In this document: positions 16,525 through 23,924 of the stretch, piece by piece
Numbering within the stretch: the stretch's first letter is position 1
Layout: every line of letters starts with the position of its first letter
NCBI GenBank assembly: GCA_004793585.1
Contig: SRZB01000002.1
Span: 62,001 to 126,000 of the forward strand
DNA: 64,000 nucleotides
Direction of reading: 5' to 3'
Source of the DNA: Hominisplanchenecus murintestinalis
GTDB lineage: Bacteria > Bacillota > Clostridia > Lachnospirales > Lachnospiraceae
The notes under the pieces: generated by a model
Told to the model about the DNA's origin: nothing
Seen by the model: the letters and a program-made list of their open reading frames with translations, nothing else
Database searches by the model: none
Translations under genes and position numbers: made by a program

Positions 16525-17940
16525 ATGAAGAAAAAAAATGTCACACTTGGTCTGCTGGTTCTTTTTGCAGTTTTGGTAATGCTTCCCATAAAAGCAGAAG
16601 CCGGATGGCAATTAGAAAATGGGCAGTATTATCATTATAATTCTGCCGGAATGCTCAGCACGAACAAAAAGATAGGACAGTATTACGTAGGAAAAAATGG
16701 AGCACGATACATAAACCGCTGGAAAGGCAAAAATTTCTACGGAGAAGACGGGAAGAGAATCCCGAACTTTAAAGGCGGCTGGCAGACAATTGAAGGAAAA
16801 AGATATTATTATACCCCGGAAGGAAAGAAAGTCACAGGCTGGCTGAAATTAAAAGGAAAAAAGTATTATCTGGATGAAAACGGCGTAATGCTGTTAAAGT
16901 GGAAAGTCATTAATGGGAATTACTATTATTTTTCTACCGGAAGAAAACAGTACGGCGCTGCGTTGAAAGGATGGCAGAAGCTGAACAGGAAACGTTTTTA
17001 TCTGTCGGAAAAAAACGGAAAGCTGAAACTCGGATGGTTCAGTGTTGGTAATAAGAAATATTATGCCACAACGGGAGAGGGCGTTTATACCGGCATCCGT
17101 GATATTGACGGACAGTCGTACTTATTCAATAGTCCCAGCGGCGCATTGCTGAAAGGATGGCGTACATACCAGGGAAATAAATATTATTGTACGCGGAAGA
17201 CAGGAGCTCTTGCGAAAGGCATGGGTTCCATTGGCGGCCGGCTTTACTATTTTGATGAAGCTGGCGTAATGCAGAAGAGCAAAGTAGTGACCGTTGACAA
17301 TGTAGCTTATTCTATCAATGCAAATGGAATTTGTACTAAGATTGCCAGCAGTTCGGGAACTCCTGATGATATGCTGTTTTTTACCCTGTATGAGTCAGGA
17401 ATCGAAGGCTACGGCCAGGTAGGCGGCGACAACGGTAATGCCTGCGGAAAGTATCAATTTGACAGGCGGTACTCCCTGATTCCTCTGGTAAAATATTGCT
17501 ATGGAAAAGATCCCGTAGTATTTAAGGCATTTGAGCCTTACGCAAAATGGAGCAATACGTCAAAATATCAGACAAAGCTTCTGAATAATCAGAAATTTTA
17601 CAAAGCATGGACTTCTATTTACGAAACGTATCCGTTCGTATTTAAGAATTATCAGGACGCGTTTGCGATGCAGGAATATTATTCTCCTGTAGAAAGACAG
17701 CTTCAGGCGTGGGGAATCGACATTTCCAACCGGCCATATGTTGTGCGCGGCACTGTATTCAGTTATTCTATCCAACATGGTGCAGGAACGGCAGCCATGG
17801 CAGTGCGCGATGCAAAGATTAAAAACACAACTACGAATGAAGATTTTATCAAAAAGCTTTATAAGTACCGTATCAGTAAGTTCCCGACTTACAAAAGCAG
17901 GTATACACGGGAAATGAATGATGCGCTGGGACGGCTTTAA
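16525..17940 (+). CDS. Secreted cell-wall-binding-repeat protein with lysozyme-like C-terminal domain
   Basis: A signal peptide (MKKKNVTLGLLVLFAVLVM..KAEA, cut near residue 26) is followed by about ten ~20-residue aromatic/glycine repeats of the choline/glucan-binding type (GWQTIEGKRYYYTPEGK and variants) to residue ~275. The C-terminal ~195 residues are different: ESGIEGYGQVGGDNGNACGK followed by YQFD resembles the catalytic-Glu region of lysozyme-fold muramidases or transglycosylases. The likely role is a surface-attached peptidoglycan hydrolase; the enzymatic part is inference. Its stop is 2 bases before the yaaA remnant. A GAGGT site precedes the ATG. Confidence 0.8.
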   Translation: MKKKNVTLGLLVLFAVLVMLPIKAEAGWQLENGQYYHYNSAGMLSTNKKIGQYYVGKNGARYINRWKGKNFYGEDGKRIPNFKGGWQTIEGKRYYYTPEGKKVTGWLKLKGKKYYLDENGVMLLKWKVINGNYYYFSTGRKQYGAALKGWQKLNRKRFYLSEKNGKLKLGWFSVGNKKYYATTGEGVYTGIRDIDGQSYLFNSPSGALLKGWRTYQGNKYYCTRKTGALAKGMGSIGGRLYYFDEAGVMQKSKVVTVDNVAYSINANGICTKIASSSGTPDDMLFFTLYESGIEGYGQVGGDNGNACGKYQFDRRYSLIPLVKYCYGKDPVVFKAFEPYAKWSNTSKYQTKLLNNQKFYKAWTSIYETYPFVFKNYQDAFAMQEYYSPVERQLQAWGIDISNRPYVVRGTVFSYSIQHGAGTAAMAVRDAKIKNTTTNEDFIKKLYKYRISKFPTYKSRYTREMNDALGRL

Positions 17941-17942
17941 CG

Positions 17943-18373
17943 ATGAGGCTGATTATTTCCCCGGCAAAAAAATGAAGGAAGATACGGACACGCTCGTGCC
18001 GCTGGGACTTCCAGTCTTTCTGGACAATGCGGAAGAGATTATGCGGTGGATGAAGACGCTGTCTTTTGAAGAGTCCCGGAAACTCTGGGACTGTAATGAA
18101 AAAATTGCAGAGCTGAATGTTCAGCGCCTTGCAAAGATGGAGCTTCGCCGGGGGCTAACCCCGGCGATTTTATCTTATGAAGGAATCCAGTACCAGTACA
18201 TGGCTCCGGCAGTTTTTGAAGAAAGTCAATACGAATATATTCAGAAACATCTGCGAATCCTTTCCGGCTTTTATGGAATCTTGAAGCCCATGGACGGCGT
18301 AACGCCCTATCGCCTCGAAATGCAGTCAAAAGCAGAAATTGCCGGAAAAAGAAAGATGAAACGATGCGATTAA
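17943..18373 (+). pseudogene. yaaA: Decayed yaaA (peroxide-stress/UPF0246 family): frameshift and 3' loss
   Basis: Translation from ATG 17943 gives MRLIISPAKK and then stops at TGA 17973; shifting by one base at the A7 run (17966-17972) continues directly as MKEDTDTLVPLGLPVF and on to PYRLEMQSKAEIAG near 18340, which is the YaaA sequence. One A more would restore the frame. After ~140 residues the similarity ends and a stop follows at 18373, so roughly 100 C-terminal residues are missing. YaaA lowers free iron during peroxide stress. The region lies within the accessory stretch between surface-protein genes. The frameshift could be a sequencing slip, but the missing 3' end shows real decay. 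Confidence 0.85.
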
Positions 18374-18426
18374 AATTCCAACAGATACTGCATTTAATTA
18401 AAATTATATTAATATTACTAAACTCC

Positions 18427-18455
18427 TTGCTATCTTTTCTGTTTCATGTTAATAT
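18427..18455 (+). promoter_or_regulatory. Possible promoter of the transglutaminase-like gene
   Basis: TTGCTA (18427-18432), 17-base spacer, TAATAT (18450-18455), about 70 bases before the ATG in an AT-rich stretch. Confidence 0.5.
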
Positions 18456-18527
18456 TCTGCTATATAGAACAATTTCGCGTTATTCAACATACAAATAGTA
18501 GTAAAATGTGATTTAGAAAGAAAAAAT

Positions 18528-19298
18528 ATGATTTGGAAAGAAAAAATGAAGAGTGCAGAAAATAAGAGATGGATTTTAATGACTGCAATTATTTTGATGC
18601 TTTGTGTCAGCAGTCTATGTGAAAGACCTATCCGAACAGAGGCAGCGTCGAAAATCTCCCGTCAGACGAACGGCTTGCGAAAAAAAGGAAGGTATTATTA
18701 CTTTTACAAAAATGGAAAAAAACAAAAAGGATGGGTCAGCTTCGGAAGAACAAAACGTTTTTTTAGAAAATCAGACGGCCGGATGGTAACGAATCAAATT
18801 GTAAACTCCCGGAGGATTGATTCGAAGGGAATTTATCGGTGCGGAAGGCGGGAAGCTGTGGAACGGCTTTATAAAAAAATAATTGCCAAGATTACCAAAA
18901 AGAAAATGACGCGCTCCCAGAAATTAAGGACATGTTACAAATGGATGCTGCGCTGCCATTATCTTCCTGTTTCTCCATATCCTTCTGAAGACAGCAAATA
19001 CAACGGCTGGGATGTGGCATATGCAAGCAACATGCTGAAAAGGCGCAGAGGAAATTGCTTTAGTTATTCTTGTGCCTTTGCATTTTTTGCCAGATGCCTG
19101 GGATATGATGCTAAAATCGTAGTAGGGCGCGCCCTGGATCAATACAAAAACCATTTCAATGAGCACTGCTGGGTGGAAATCAAAGGGAAGGTATATGACC
19201 CGGAAAGGGAGTCGTTCTGGAAAAACACAGGATCCATGTACGGGAAATCTTATTCAGAGCTGCCTTATAAATACACAAAAGTTTTTGAGATAGATTAA
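18528..19298 (+). CDS. Secreted transglutaminase-like protein with cell-wall-binding repeat
   Basis: The 256-residue protein has an N-terminal hydrophobic segment (residues 15-30, signal peptide or anchor), one to two cell-wall-binding repeats (GRYYYFYKNGKKQKGW) and a transglutaminase-fold C-terminal half. The catalytic triad is visible: C177 in RRGNCFSYS, H213 in EHCWVEI and D224 in KVYDPE. Such domains act as proteases, amidases or cross-linkers of cell-surface proteins; the reaction is unknown. The start could also be the ATG at 18546. It is a single-gene unit with its own terminator. The very basic linker (residues 110-135) is unusual. Confidence 0.85.
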   Translation: MIWKEKMKSAENKRWILMTAIILMLCVSSLCERPIRTEAASKISRQTNGLRKKGRYYYFYKNGKKQKGWVSFGRTKRFFRKSDGRMVTNQIVNSRRIDSKGIYRCGRREAVERLYKKIIAKITKKKMTRSQKLRTCYKWMLRCHYLPVSPYPSEDSKYNGWDVAYASNMLKRRRGNCFSYSCAFAFFARCLGYDAKIVVGRALDQYKNHFNEHCWVEIKGKVYDPERESFWKNTGSMYGKSYSELPYKYTKVFEID

Positions 19299-19314
19299 TA
19301 TGGAATATACTATT

Positions 19315-19354
19315 GGATTCCGGAATGTAAGATTGTTCCGGAATCCTCTTTTTG
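19315..19354 (+). terminator. Terminator of the transglutaminase-like gene
   Basis: GGATTCCGGAA (19315-19325) pairs perfectly with TTCCGGAATCC (19336-19346), followed by TCTTTTT. Confidence 0.9.
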
Positions 19355-19372
19355 CAGACAGAACAGAAAAAT

Positions 19373-19517
19373 CGTAACAGTTCAGCCTACGGCCTCACTG
19401 TTACGGAATCCAGCCCATGTAAAGTTTGCTGACCGCAAAGGGCTGGATTCTCTGGCTGAATTTACGTATTCTTACAGACTTTGCAGCAAGTGCAAAGTCC
19501 TGGGCTGAACTGTTACG
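19373..19517. repeat. 145-bp structured repeat element, copy 1
   Basis: The element begins CGTAACAGTTCAGCC and ends with its reverse complement GGCTGAACTGTTACG (15-bp terminal inverted repeat). Inside are GAATCCAGCCC/GGGCTGGATTC and GACTTTGCA/TGCAAAGTC stems and a CGTAACAG/CTGTTACG hairpin at the left end. A second copy, inverted and about 93% identical by eye, is at 49376-49520. No coding capacity. It has the form of a MITE or a large REP-type element; it lies between a terminator and the ptuAB genes. Confidence 0.9.
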
Positions 19518-19659
19518 AAAAATCTGAATTTTTTAAAAGGGTATATTTTCGAACAAATATGTGTTAAGATAAATTGTGTTATAACCTTTTTGTAAACCAA
19601 CATCAAAATGGGATATATCTTAGATACATGAGAATTTTACCGGAAAGGCAGGTGAGCAT

Positions 19660-20916
19660 TTGAGAATTAATGCATTGGAACTATTTAATTTCAGAAATAT
19701 AGAAGACTCTCGTATTTCTTTTGAGGATAAAAAATTTGTTGTTCTAATTGGAGATAATGGGAGCGGTAAGACCGCGCTCCTGGAATCTATCACAAAAGTT
19801 TTTGCCCCCATTCTACGTACAGTGAATCAGGAGGCAATGAAAGAATGTGATTTAACAAATACCGATATTATGTATGGAATGACAGGAACGGCGATTGCTG
19901 CTAAAATAACATTAGATGGGGAAGGGTATTCCTGGATGAATAAGAGAAGAAATTCTTCAATTGAACCATTTGATAAAAGGATAGAAAAAAAAGATAAGGA
20001 ATATAGTGATTCTAAAAAATTGAAAGCAAAATATGCCGAATGCTTAAGCAGAAATCAGCTGCCGTTAGTGCTATATTATGGGACAGACAGAATTCTTCGG
20101 GGGATTCCGCAGAGAGGGCATATTAAAAATTTTGAGATAAAAGATGCTTTGAAGAACTGTTTTGATAATACAAATTATTTCAGGGATTTTTATGATTGGT
20201 TTAAAACAGAAGAAGATATTGAACTTAGAAATTTGCGTCAAAATTCCCATTGCCGAAACCCAAGGCTTGACTGTGTGCGTACTGCTCTTGAAAGAATGAT
20301 TAAAGGGTATAGTAATCTGCGAATAGAATTATCACCGTCCAGGATGGTTATGACAAACGCAGCAGGAATTGATTTGCAAATTGACCAGTTGAGCGGGGGA
20401 TATAAAGCAGTTTTATCCGTTACTGCAGATATTGCAAAACGACTTGCACAGGCTAATCCTGTCTCTGACAATCCATTAGAAGAAGAAGCGGTGATTTTGA
20501 TCGATGAGTTGGATTTGCATTTACACCCGAAGTGGCAAAAAAGTATTGTGGAAGATTTGAAAAGGACTTTTCCGAATTGTCAGTTCATTGTATCCACACA
20601 TTCCCCGTTTATTATACAATCCTTGAATGCAGATGAACTATTTGATATCAGTGAAATGAAGTATGCAGATGAAGCAGGAAGTTATAATGGGTGGAGCATA
20701 GAGGAAATACAGGAAGCCAAAATGGGAGTTGAGGCCAGAACGCCCAAGTTCTGTAATTTATTACAGCAGTTTACAAATGCTGTAGATGAAGAAGAACTCG
20801 GCAATGCCAGACGGCTCTATGAACAATTAGTTCGCATGGCACATCCTGAAAGCTATGAAAGAAAAGTATTAGATATGGATATGGAGATGATCGCTGTAGA
20901 TGATAAAATTGACTAG
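19660..20916 (+). CDS. ptuA: ABC-type ATPase of a Septu-like defence system (PtuA-like)
   Basis: The 418-residue AAA/SMC-like ATPase has Walker A GDNGSGKT (31-38), an ABC signature LSGGYKA (244-250), Walker B ILIDELDLHLHP (D282, E283) and the switch histidine H314 in STHSP. With an HNH nuclease gene directly after it, this is the two-gene layout of Septu (PtuA-PtuB), an anti-phage system in which PtuA controls the nuclease. The start is TTG at 19660 after an AGGTGAG site. Base composition is visibly more A+T-rich than the neighbouring core genes, suggesting transfer. The gene overlaps ptuB by 17 bases. A retron accessory origin is less likely since no reverse transcriptase is near. Confidence 0.82.
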   Translation: MRINALELFNFRNIEDSRISFEDKKFVVLIGDNGSGKTALLESITKVFAPILRTVNQEAMKECDLTNTDIMYGMTGTAIAAKITLDGEGYSWMNKRRNSSIEPFDKRIEKKDKEYSDSKKLKAKYAECLSRNQLPLVLYYGTDRILRGIPQRGHIKNFEIKDALKNCFDNTNYFRDFYDWFKTEEDIELRNLRQNSHCRNPRLDCVRTALERMIKGYSNLRIELSPSRMVMTNAAGIDLQIDQLSGGYKAVLSVTADIAKRLAQANPVSDNPLEEEAVILIDELDLHLHPKWQKSIVEDLKRTFPNCQFIVSTHSPFIIQSLNADELFDISEMKYADEAGSYNGWSIEEIQEAKMGVEARTPKFCNLLQQFTNAVDEEELGNARRLYEQLVRMAHPESYERKVLDMDMEMIAVDDKID

Positions 20917-21700
20917 AGGAAAAAGACCGAAAGAATTGACAGATGAAATTCTGATGGAGCTGACAGAGCTATATAGAAATAATAACCATAAAGATGTATG
21001 GAATTCACCAAAAATAAAAAAGCCATTAAAAGAAGCGCTATTGAAGATGAGTTACGGAAAATGTGTTTATTGTGAATGTTTGCTGGAAGAGGAGTCTAAG
21101 GATGCGACAATCGATCATTTCCTGCCAAAAACGGCTTATGAGAATAAAGTGGTGGAATGGGAAAATTTATTTCCATCATGTCTGCGATGCAATAGGCAGA
21201 AAAACAGTTATGATAAAAAACTCCTGAATCCGTGTAAAGCGAATCCTCAATATTTCCTTGGAGTGTGCCGTAATAATAGGTTTCGCCTAAAAGGAATTGA
21301 TAGACAGGGACTTGGCAAAGATACGATTCGGGAAATCGGCTTAAATGATATCAAAAGAGTTCTTATACCCCGGGCAAGAGAATGGGAAATTATACGCTCA
21401 CAACTGGAAGAGATATGTGAAAGCTTACAGGATGACGGATATCAGCCGAAACAGCAGCGAAAGTTCAAACACCTGATGGAAGATTGCATGGCAGAGAATT
21501 CATATGCAGCAGTAAAAGCAACGAATATGCTAAATGATGAATGTTACCAATACATCAAAAATTTTCTTATAAGTAAAAATGAATGGACGTCCGTTTTGGA
21601 TGAAATAGAATCAGAACTGAAAAAAATTGCACTTCAACTGGTGTCTTTTTTTGAGGCAGATTCCGACGCGCCGTCACACCACAGGGAGGCATCATCATGA
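20900..21700 (+). CDS. ptuB: HNH endonuclease of a Septu-like defence system (PtuB-like)
   Basis: The 266-residue protein carries a zinc-bound HNH fold: C55 and C58 (CVYC), D72-H73 (TIDHFLP), N89 and C94/C97 (SCLRCNRQK). It would cut nucleic acid when released or activated by the ATPase. Its start is inside the ptuA 3' end (17-base overlap) and its TGA overlaps the ruvA ATG (ATGA), so the pair has been joined to the ruvAB operon. The C-terminal residues SDAPSHHREASS are translated from what looks like the old ruvA leader and ribosome-binding site (CAGGGAGG), suggesting a recent junction. Confidence 0.82.
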   Translation: MIKLTRGKRPKELTDEILMELTELYRNNNHKDVWNSPKIKKPLKEALLKMSYGKCVYCECLLEEESKDATIDHFLPKTAYENKVVEWENLFPSCLRCNRQKNSYDKKLLNPCKANPQYFLGVCRNNRFRLKGIDRQGLGKDTIREIGLNDIKRVLIPRAREWEIIRSQLEEICESLQDDGYQPKQQRKFKHLMEDCMAENSYAAVKATNMLNDECYQYIKNFLISKNEWTSVLDEIESELKKIALQLVSFFEADSDAPSHHREASS

Positions 21701-22311
21701 TTGCATACATACGCGGAAAGGTAGCGCATCTAACCGAAACGAAAGTTATCGTGGATGTGCATGATATAGGATACCAGATATTTATTACAGCAAGGGACGC
21801 ATCAGCCATGCCGCCTGCGGGCGACGAGGTACTGCTGCACACTTTTTTTAATGTAAAAGAAGACGCCATGCAGCTATTCGGCTTTCTATCCAAGGACGAC
21901 ATGGAGATATTCAAGCTGCTTCTGGGCGTAAACGGCGTAGGTCCGAAAGCAGCTCTTGGAATCCTTTCTGTAATGTCGGCGGACGACATACGTTTTGCCG
22001 TACTGGCAGATGACGCCAAGACGATTTCAAAAGCTCCGGGCATCGGAACCAAGACAGCCAGGAAGCTGATTCTGGAGCTGAAGGATAAGGTAAGCCTGGA
22101 AGACGCATTCGAAAAGCGTCTCGAAAATCAGGCCGGCGCTCCTGTACCTACAGTTGAAAATGACGCCGTAAGCGAAGCTGTACAGGCTCTGACAGCGCTT
22201 GGATATTCCAGTGCCGACGCGCTGAAAGCTGTCAGGAAAGCAGATATCGCGGAGGGCATGACGACGGAAGAAATCCTGAAATCAGCTCTTAAAAATATGT
22301 CATTTTTATAA
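21697..22311 (+). CDS. ruvA: Holliday junction helicase subunit RuvA
   Basis: RuvA (204 residues) binds four-way junctions and loads RuvB. It has the N-terminal OB-fold (MIAYIRGKV), two helix-hairpin-helix motifs (LLGVNGVGPKAALGIL and APGIGTKTARKLILEL) and the C-terminal domain III. The ATG overlaps the ptuB stop; the GGGAGG site lies inside ptuB. No promoter was found between ptuB and ruvA, so expression probably depends on transcription through ptuAB. Confidence 0.96.
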   Translation: MIAYIRGKVAHLTETKVIVDVHDIGYQIFITARDASAMPPAGDEVLLHTFFNVKEDAMQLFGFLSKDDMEIFKLLLGVNGVGPKAALGILSVMSADDIRFAVLADDAKTISKAPGIGTKTARKLILELKDKVSLEDAFEKRLENQAGAPVPTVENDAVSEAVQALTALGYSSADALKAVRKADIAEGMTTEEILKSALKNMSFL

Positions 22312-22322
22312 AGGGGTAAACC

Positions 22323-23321
22323 ATGAGAAAGAGAATTATCACATCAGACGTACTGGAAGAAGATATCCGCACAGAGACGAATCTCCGTCCCCAGACTCTG
22401 GATGATTATATCGGGCAGAGCAAGGCAAAGGAGACGCTGAAAATCTATATACAGGCGGCAAAGGAGCGAGGGGACTCGCTTGACCATGTACTGCTTTACG
22501 GACCGCCGGGGCTTGGTAAAACAACCCTGGCCGGAATTATCGCAAATGAAATGGGCGTGAATATCAAGATTACATCAGGTCCGGCAATTGAAAAGCCGGG
22601 AGAGATGGCGGCTATCTTAAATAACCTCCAGGAAGGGGACTTATTGTTTGTGGATGAAATCCACCGGCTCAACCGTCAGGTGGAGGAAGTACTGTATCCG
22701 GCGATGGAGGATTATTCGATCGATATTATGATTGGGAAAGGCGCCGCTGCACGCTCGATACGGTTGGATTTGCCCAGGTTTACCCTGGTAGGGGCAACGA
22801 CAAGGGCAGGGCTCTTGACTGCACCGCTGCGCGACCGTTTTGGCGTGGTACACCGCCTGGAATTTTATACGGAAAGCGAGCTGGAAACGATTATCTCCCG
22901 CTCTGCCCAGGTATTAGGCGTAGAAATTGACAAAAAAGGCGCGGCAGAAATGGCAAAGCGTTCGCGTGGGACGCCCAGGCTTGCTAACCGTCTGCTGAAA
23001 CGAGTAAGGGATTTTGCCCAGGTCAAATATGACGGACATATCACAGGAGATGTGGCTTCCCTGGCGCTGGATTTGCTGGAGGTGGATAAATTTGGTCTGG
23101 ATCAGACCGACAGGAATATTCTCCTGTCCATGATAGAGAAGTTTAGCGGCGGGCCTGTAGGCCTGGACACGCTGGCGGCATCCATCGGGGAAGATTCCGG
23201 AACGATAGAGGATGTGTACGAACCGTATCTGATAAAGACCGGGCTGATTAACCGGACGCCCAGAGGCCGGGTCGTGACAGAACTGACTTACCATCATTTG
23301 GGGCTGCCTTATAATTCCTAA
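22323..23321 (+). CDS. ruvB: Holliday junction branch-migration ATPase RuvB
   Basis: The 332-residue AAA+ motor has Walker A GPPGLGKT (60-67), Walker B VDEIH (D111, E112), the sensor VGATTRAG segment and the C-terminal winged helix ([17 protein letters not shown]). AAAGGGG precedes the ATG; it follows ruvA by 11 bases. RecU, the resolvase that usually works with RuvAB in Firmicutes, is at 57519 in this window. Confidence 0.97.
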   Translation: MRKRIITSDVLEEDIRTETNLRPQTLDDYIGQSKAKETLKIYIQAAKERGDSLDHVLLYGPPGLGKTTLAGIIANEMGVNIKITSGPAIEKPGEMAAILNNLQEGDLLFVDEIHRLNRQVEEVLYPAMEDYSIDIMIGKGAAARSIRLDLPRFTLVGATTRAGLLTAPLRDRFGVVHRLEFYTESELETIISRSAQVLGVEIDKKGAAEMAKRSRGTPRLANRLLKRVRDFAQVKYDGHITGDVASLALDLLEVDKFGLDQTDRNILLSMIEKFSGGPVGLDTLAASIGEDSGTIEDVYEPYLIKTGLINRTPRGRVVTELTYHHLGLPYNS

Positions 23322-23330
23322 ATAAAATTC

Positions 23331-23358
23331 TTGTAATTCTCAGGATTTCGTTTATAAT
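23331..23358 (+). promoter_or_regulatory. Promoter of zapA
   Basis: TTGTAA (23331-23336), 16-base spacer, TATAAT (23353-23358); 72 bases before the zapA start. Confidence 0.7.
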
Positions 23359-23430
23359 GATAAATAAGAATGGGGAAACATGACGGATTTTCCCGAATGC
23401 AGAGAAACGGAAGAAAGGGAGAACATAAGA

Positions 23431-23838
23431 ATGTCATCCAAAAACAGAGCAGAAGTACTGATTGATGGAAAAATATATACTTTGAGCGGATATGAGAGCG
23501 AGGAATATCTACAAAAAGTTGCTACATATATCAACAGCAAGCTAGTTGAATTTAAAAAGCTGGAGGGCTATAGCCGGCAGTCCCGGGAAAATAAAAGCAT
23601 TTTATTGGAGCTGAATATTGCTGACGACTATTTTAAGGCGAAGAAACAAGCGGAGATGCTGGAGGAGGAACTGGCTGAAAAGGATAAGGAATTGTATGAT
23701 TTAAAGCATGAGCTGATTGGCTCCCAGATCCGCCTGGAAACGGCTGAAAAGTCAGTGGCAGATTACCAGAAAGAATCTACAGAATATCAAAAGAAAATTG
23801 TCCGTTTAGAAACCGAGCTGAAAGAAAAAAATAATTAA
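23431..23838 (+). CDS. zapA: Cell division protein ZapA
   Basis: A 135-residue FtsZ-ring stabiliser. The N-terminal ZapA domain (VLIDGKIYTLSGYESEEYLQKVATYINSKL) is followed by a long coiled coil rich in E, K and L to the end. The frame opens at 23380, but the GAAAGGGAG site (23413-23421) and the family start favour the ATG at 23431. A terminator follows. It sits between ruvB and a U32 protein, an order common in Clostridia. Confidence 0.9.
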   Translation: MSSKNRAEVLIDGKIYTLSGYESEEYLQKVATYINSKLVEFKKLEGYSRQSRENKSILLELNIADDYFKAKKQAEMLEEELAEKDKELYDLKHELIGSQIRLETAEKSVADYQKESTEYQKKIVRLETELKEKNN

Positions 23839-23847
23839 GGATTGCAG

Positions 23848-23873
23848 GGCTGTCATCATCATGGCAGCCTTTT
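23848..23873 (+). terminator. Terminator of zapA
   Basis: GGCTGTC pairs with GGCAGCC (one G-U) around ATCATCAT, followed by TTTTAT. Confidence 0.75.
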
Positions 23874-23874
23874 A

Positions 23875-23901
23875 TAACAGTGAAGGCATCCGAACTGTTA
23901 C
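23875..23901. repeat. Possible solo end-hairpin of the 145-bp repeat
   Basis: TAACAGTGAAG followed after six bases by GAACTGTTAC repeats the end hairpin of copy 2 (TAACAGTGAAG, nine bases, GAACTGTTAC). Only this end is present, just upstream of the U32 gene's ribosome-binding site. It may be a remnant or chance. Confidence 0.4.
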
Positions 23902-23924
23902 AGTTTTTGCATACGGAGGTATTT

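Noticed and set aside
16600..17300. CRISPR-like regular repeats
   Set aside because: The periodicity is that of coding repeats (cell-wall-binding motif) with degenerate DNA; there are no identical repeats or spacers.
19518..19660. Possible retron (reverse transcriptase/msr-msd) partner for the ATPase-HNH pair
   Set aside because: No reverse transcriptase gene or msr-like RNA is present on either side; the pair is better read as Septu-like.
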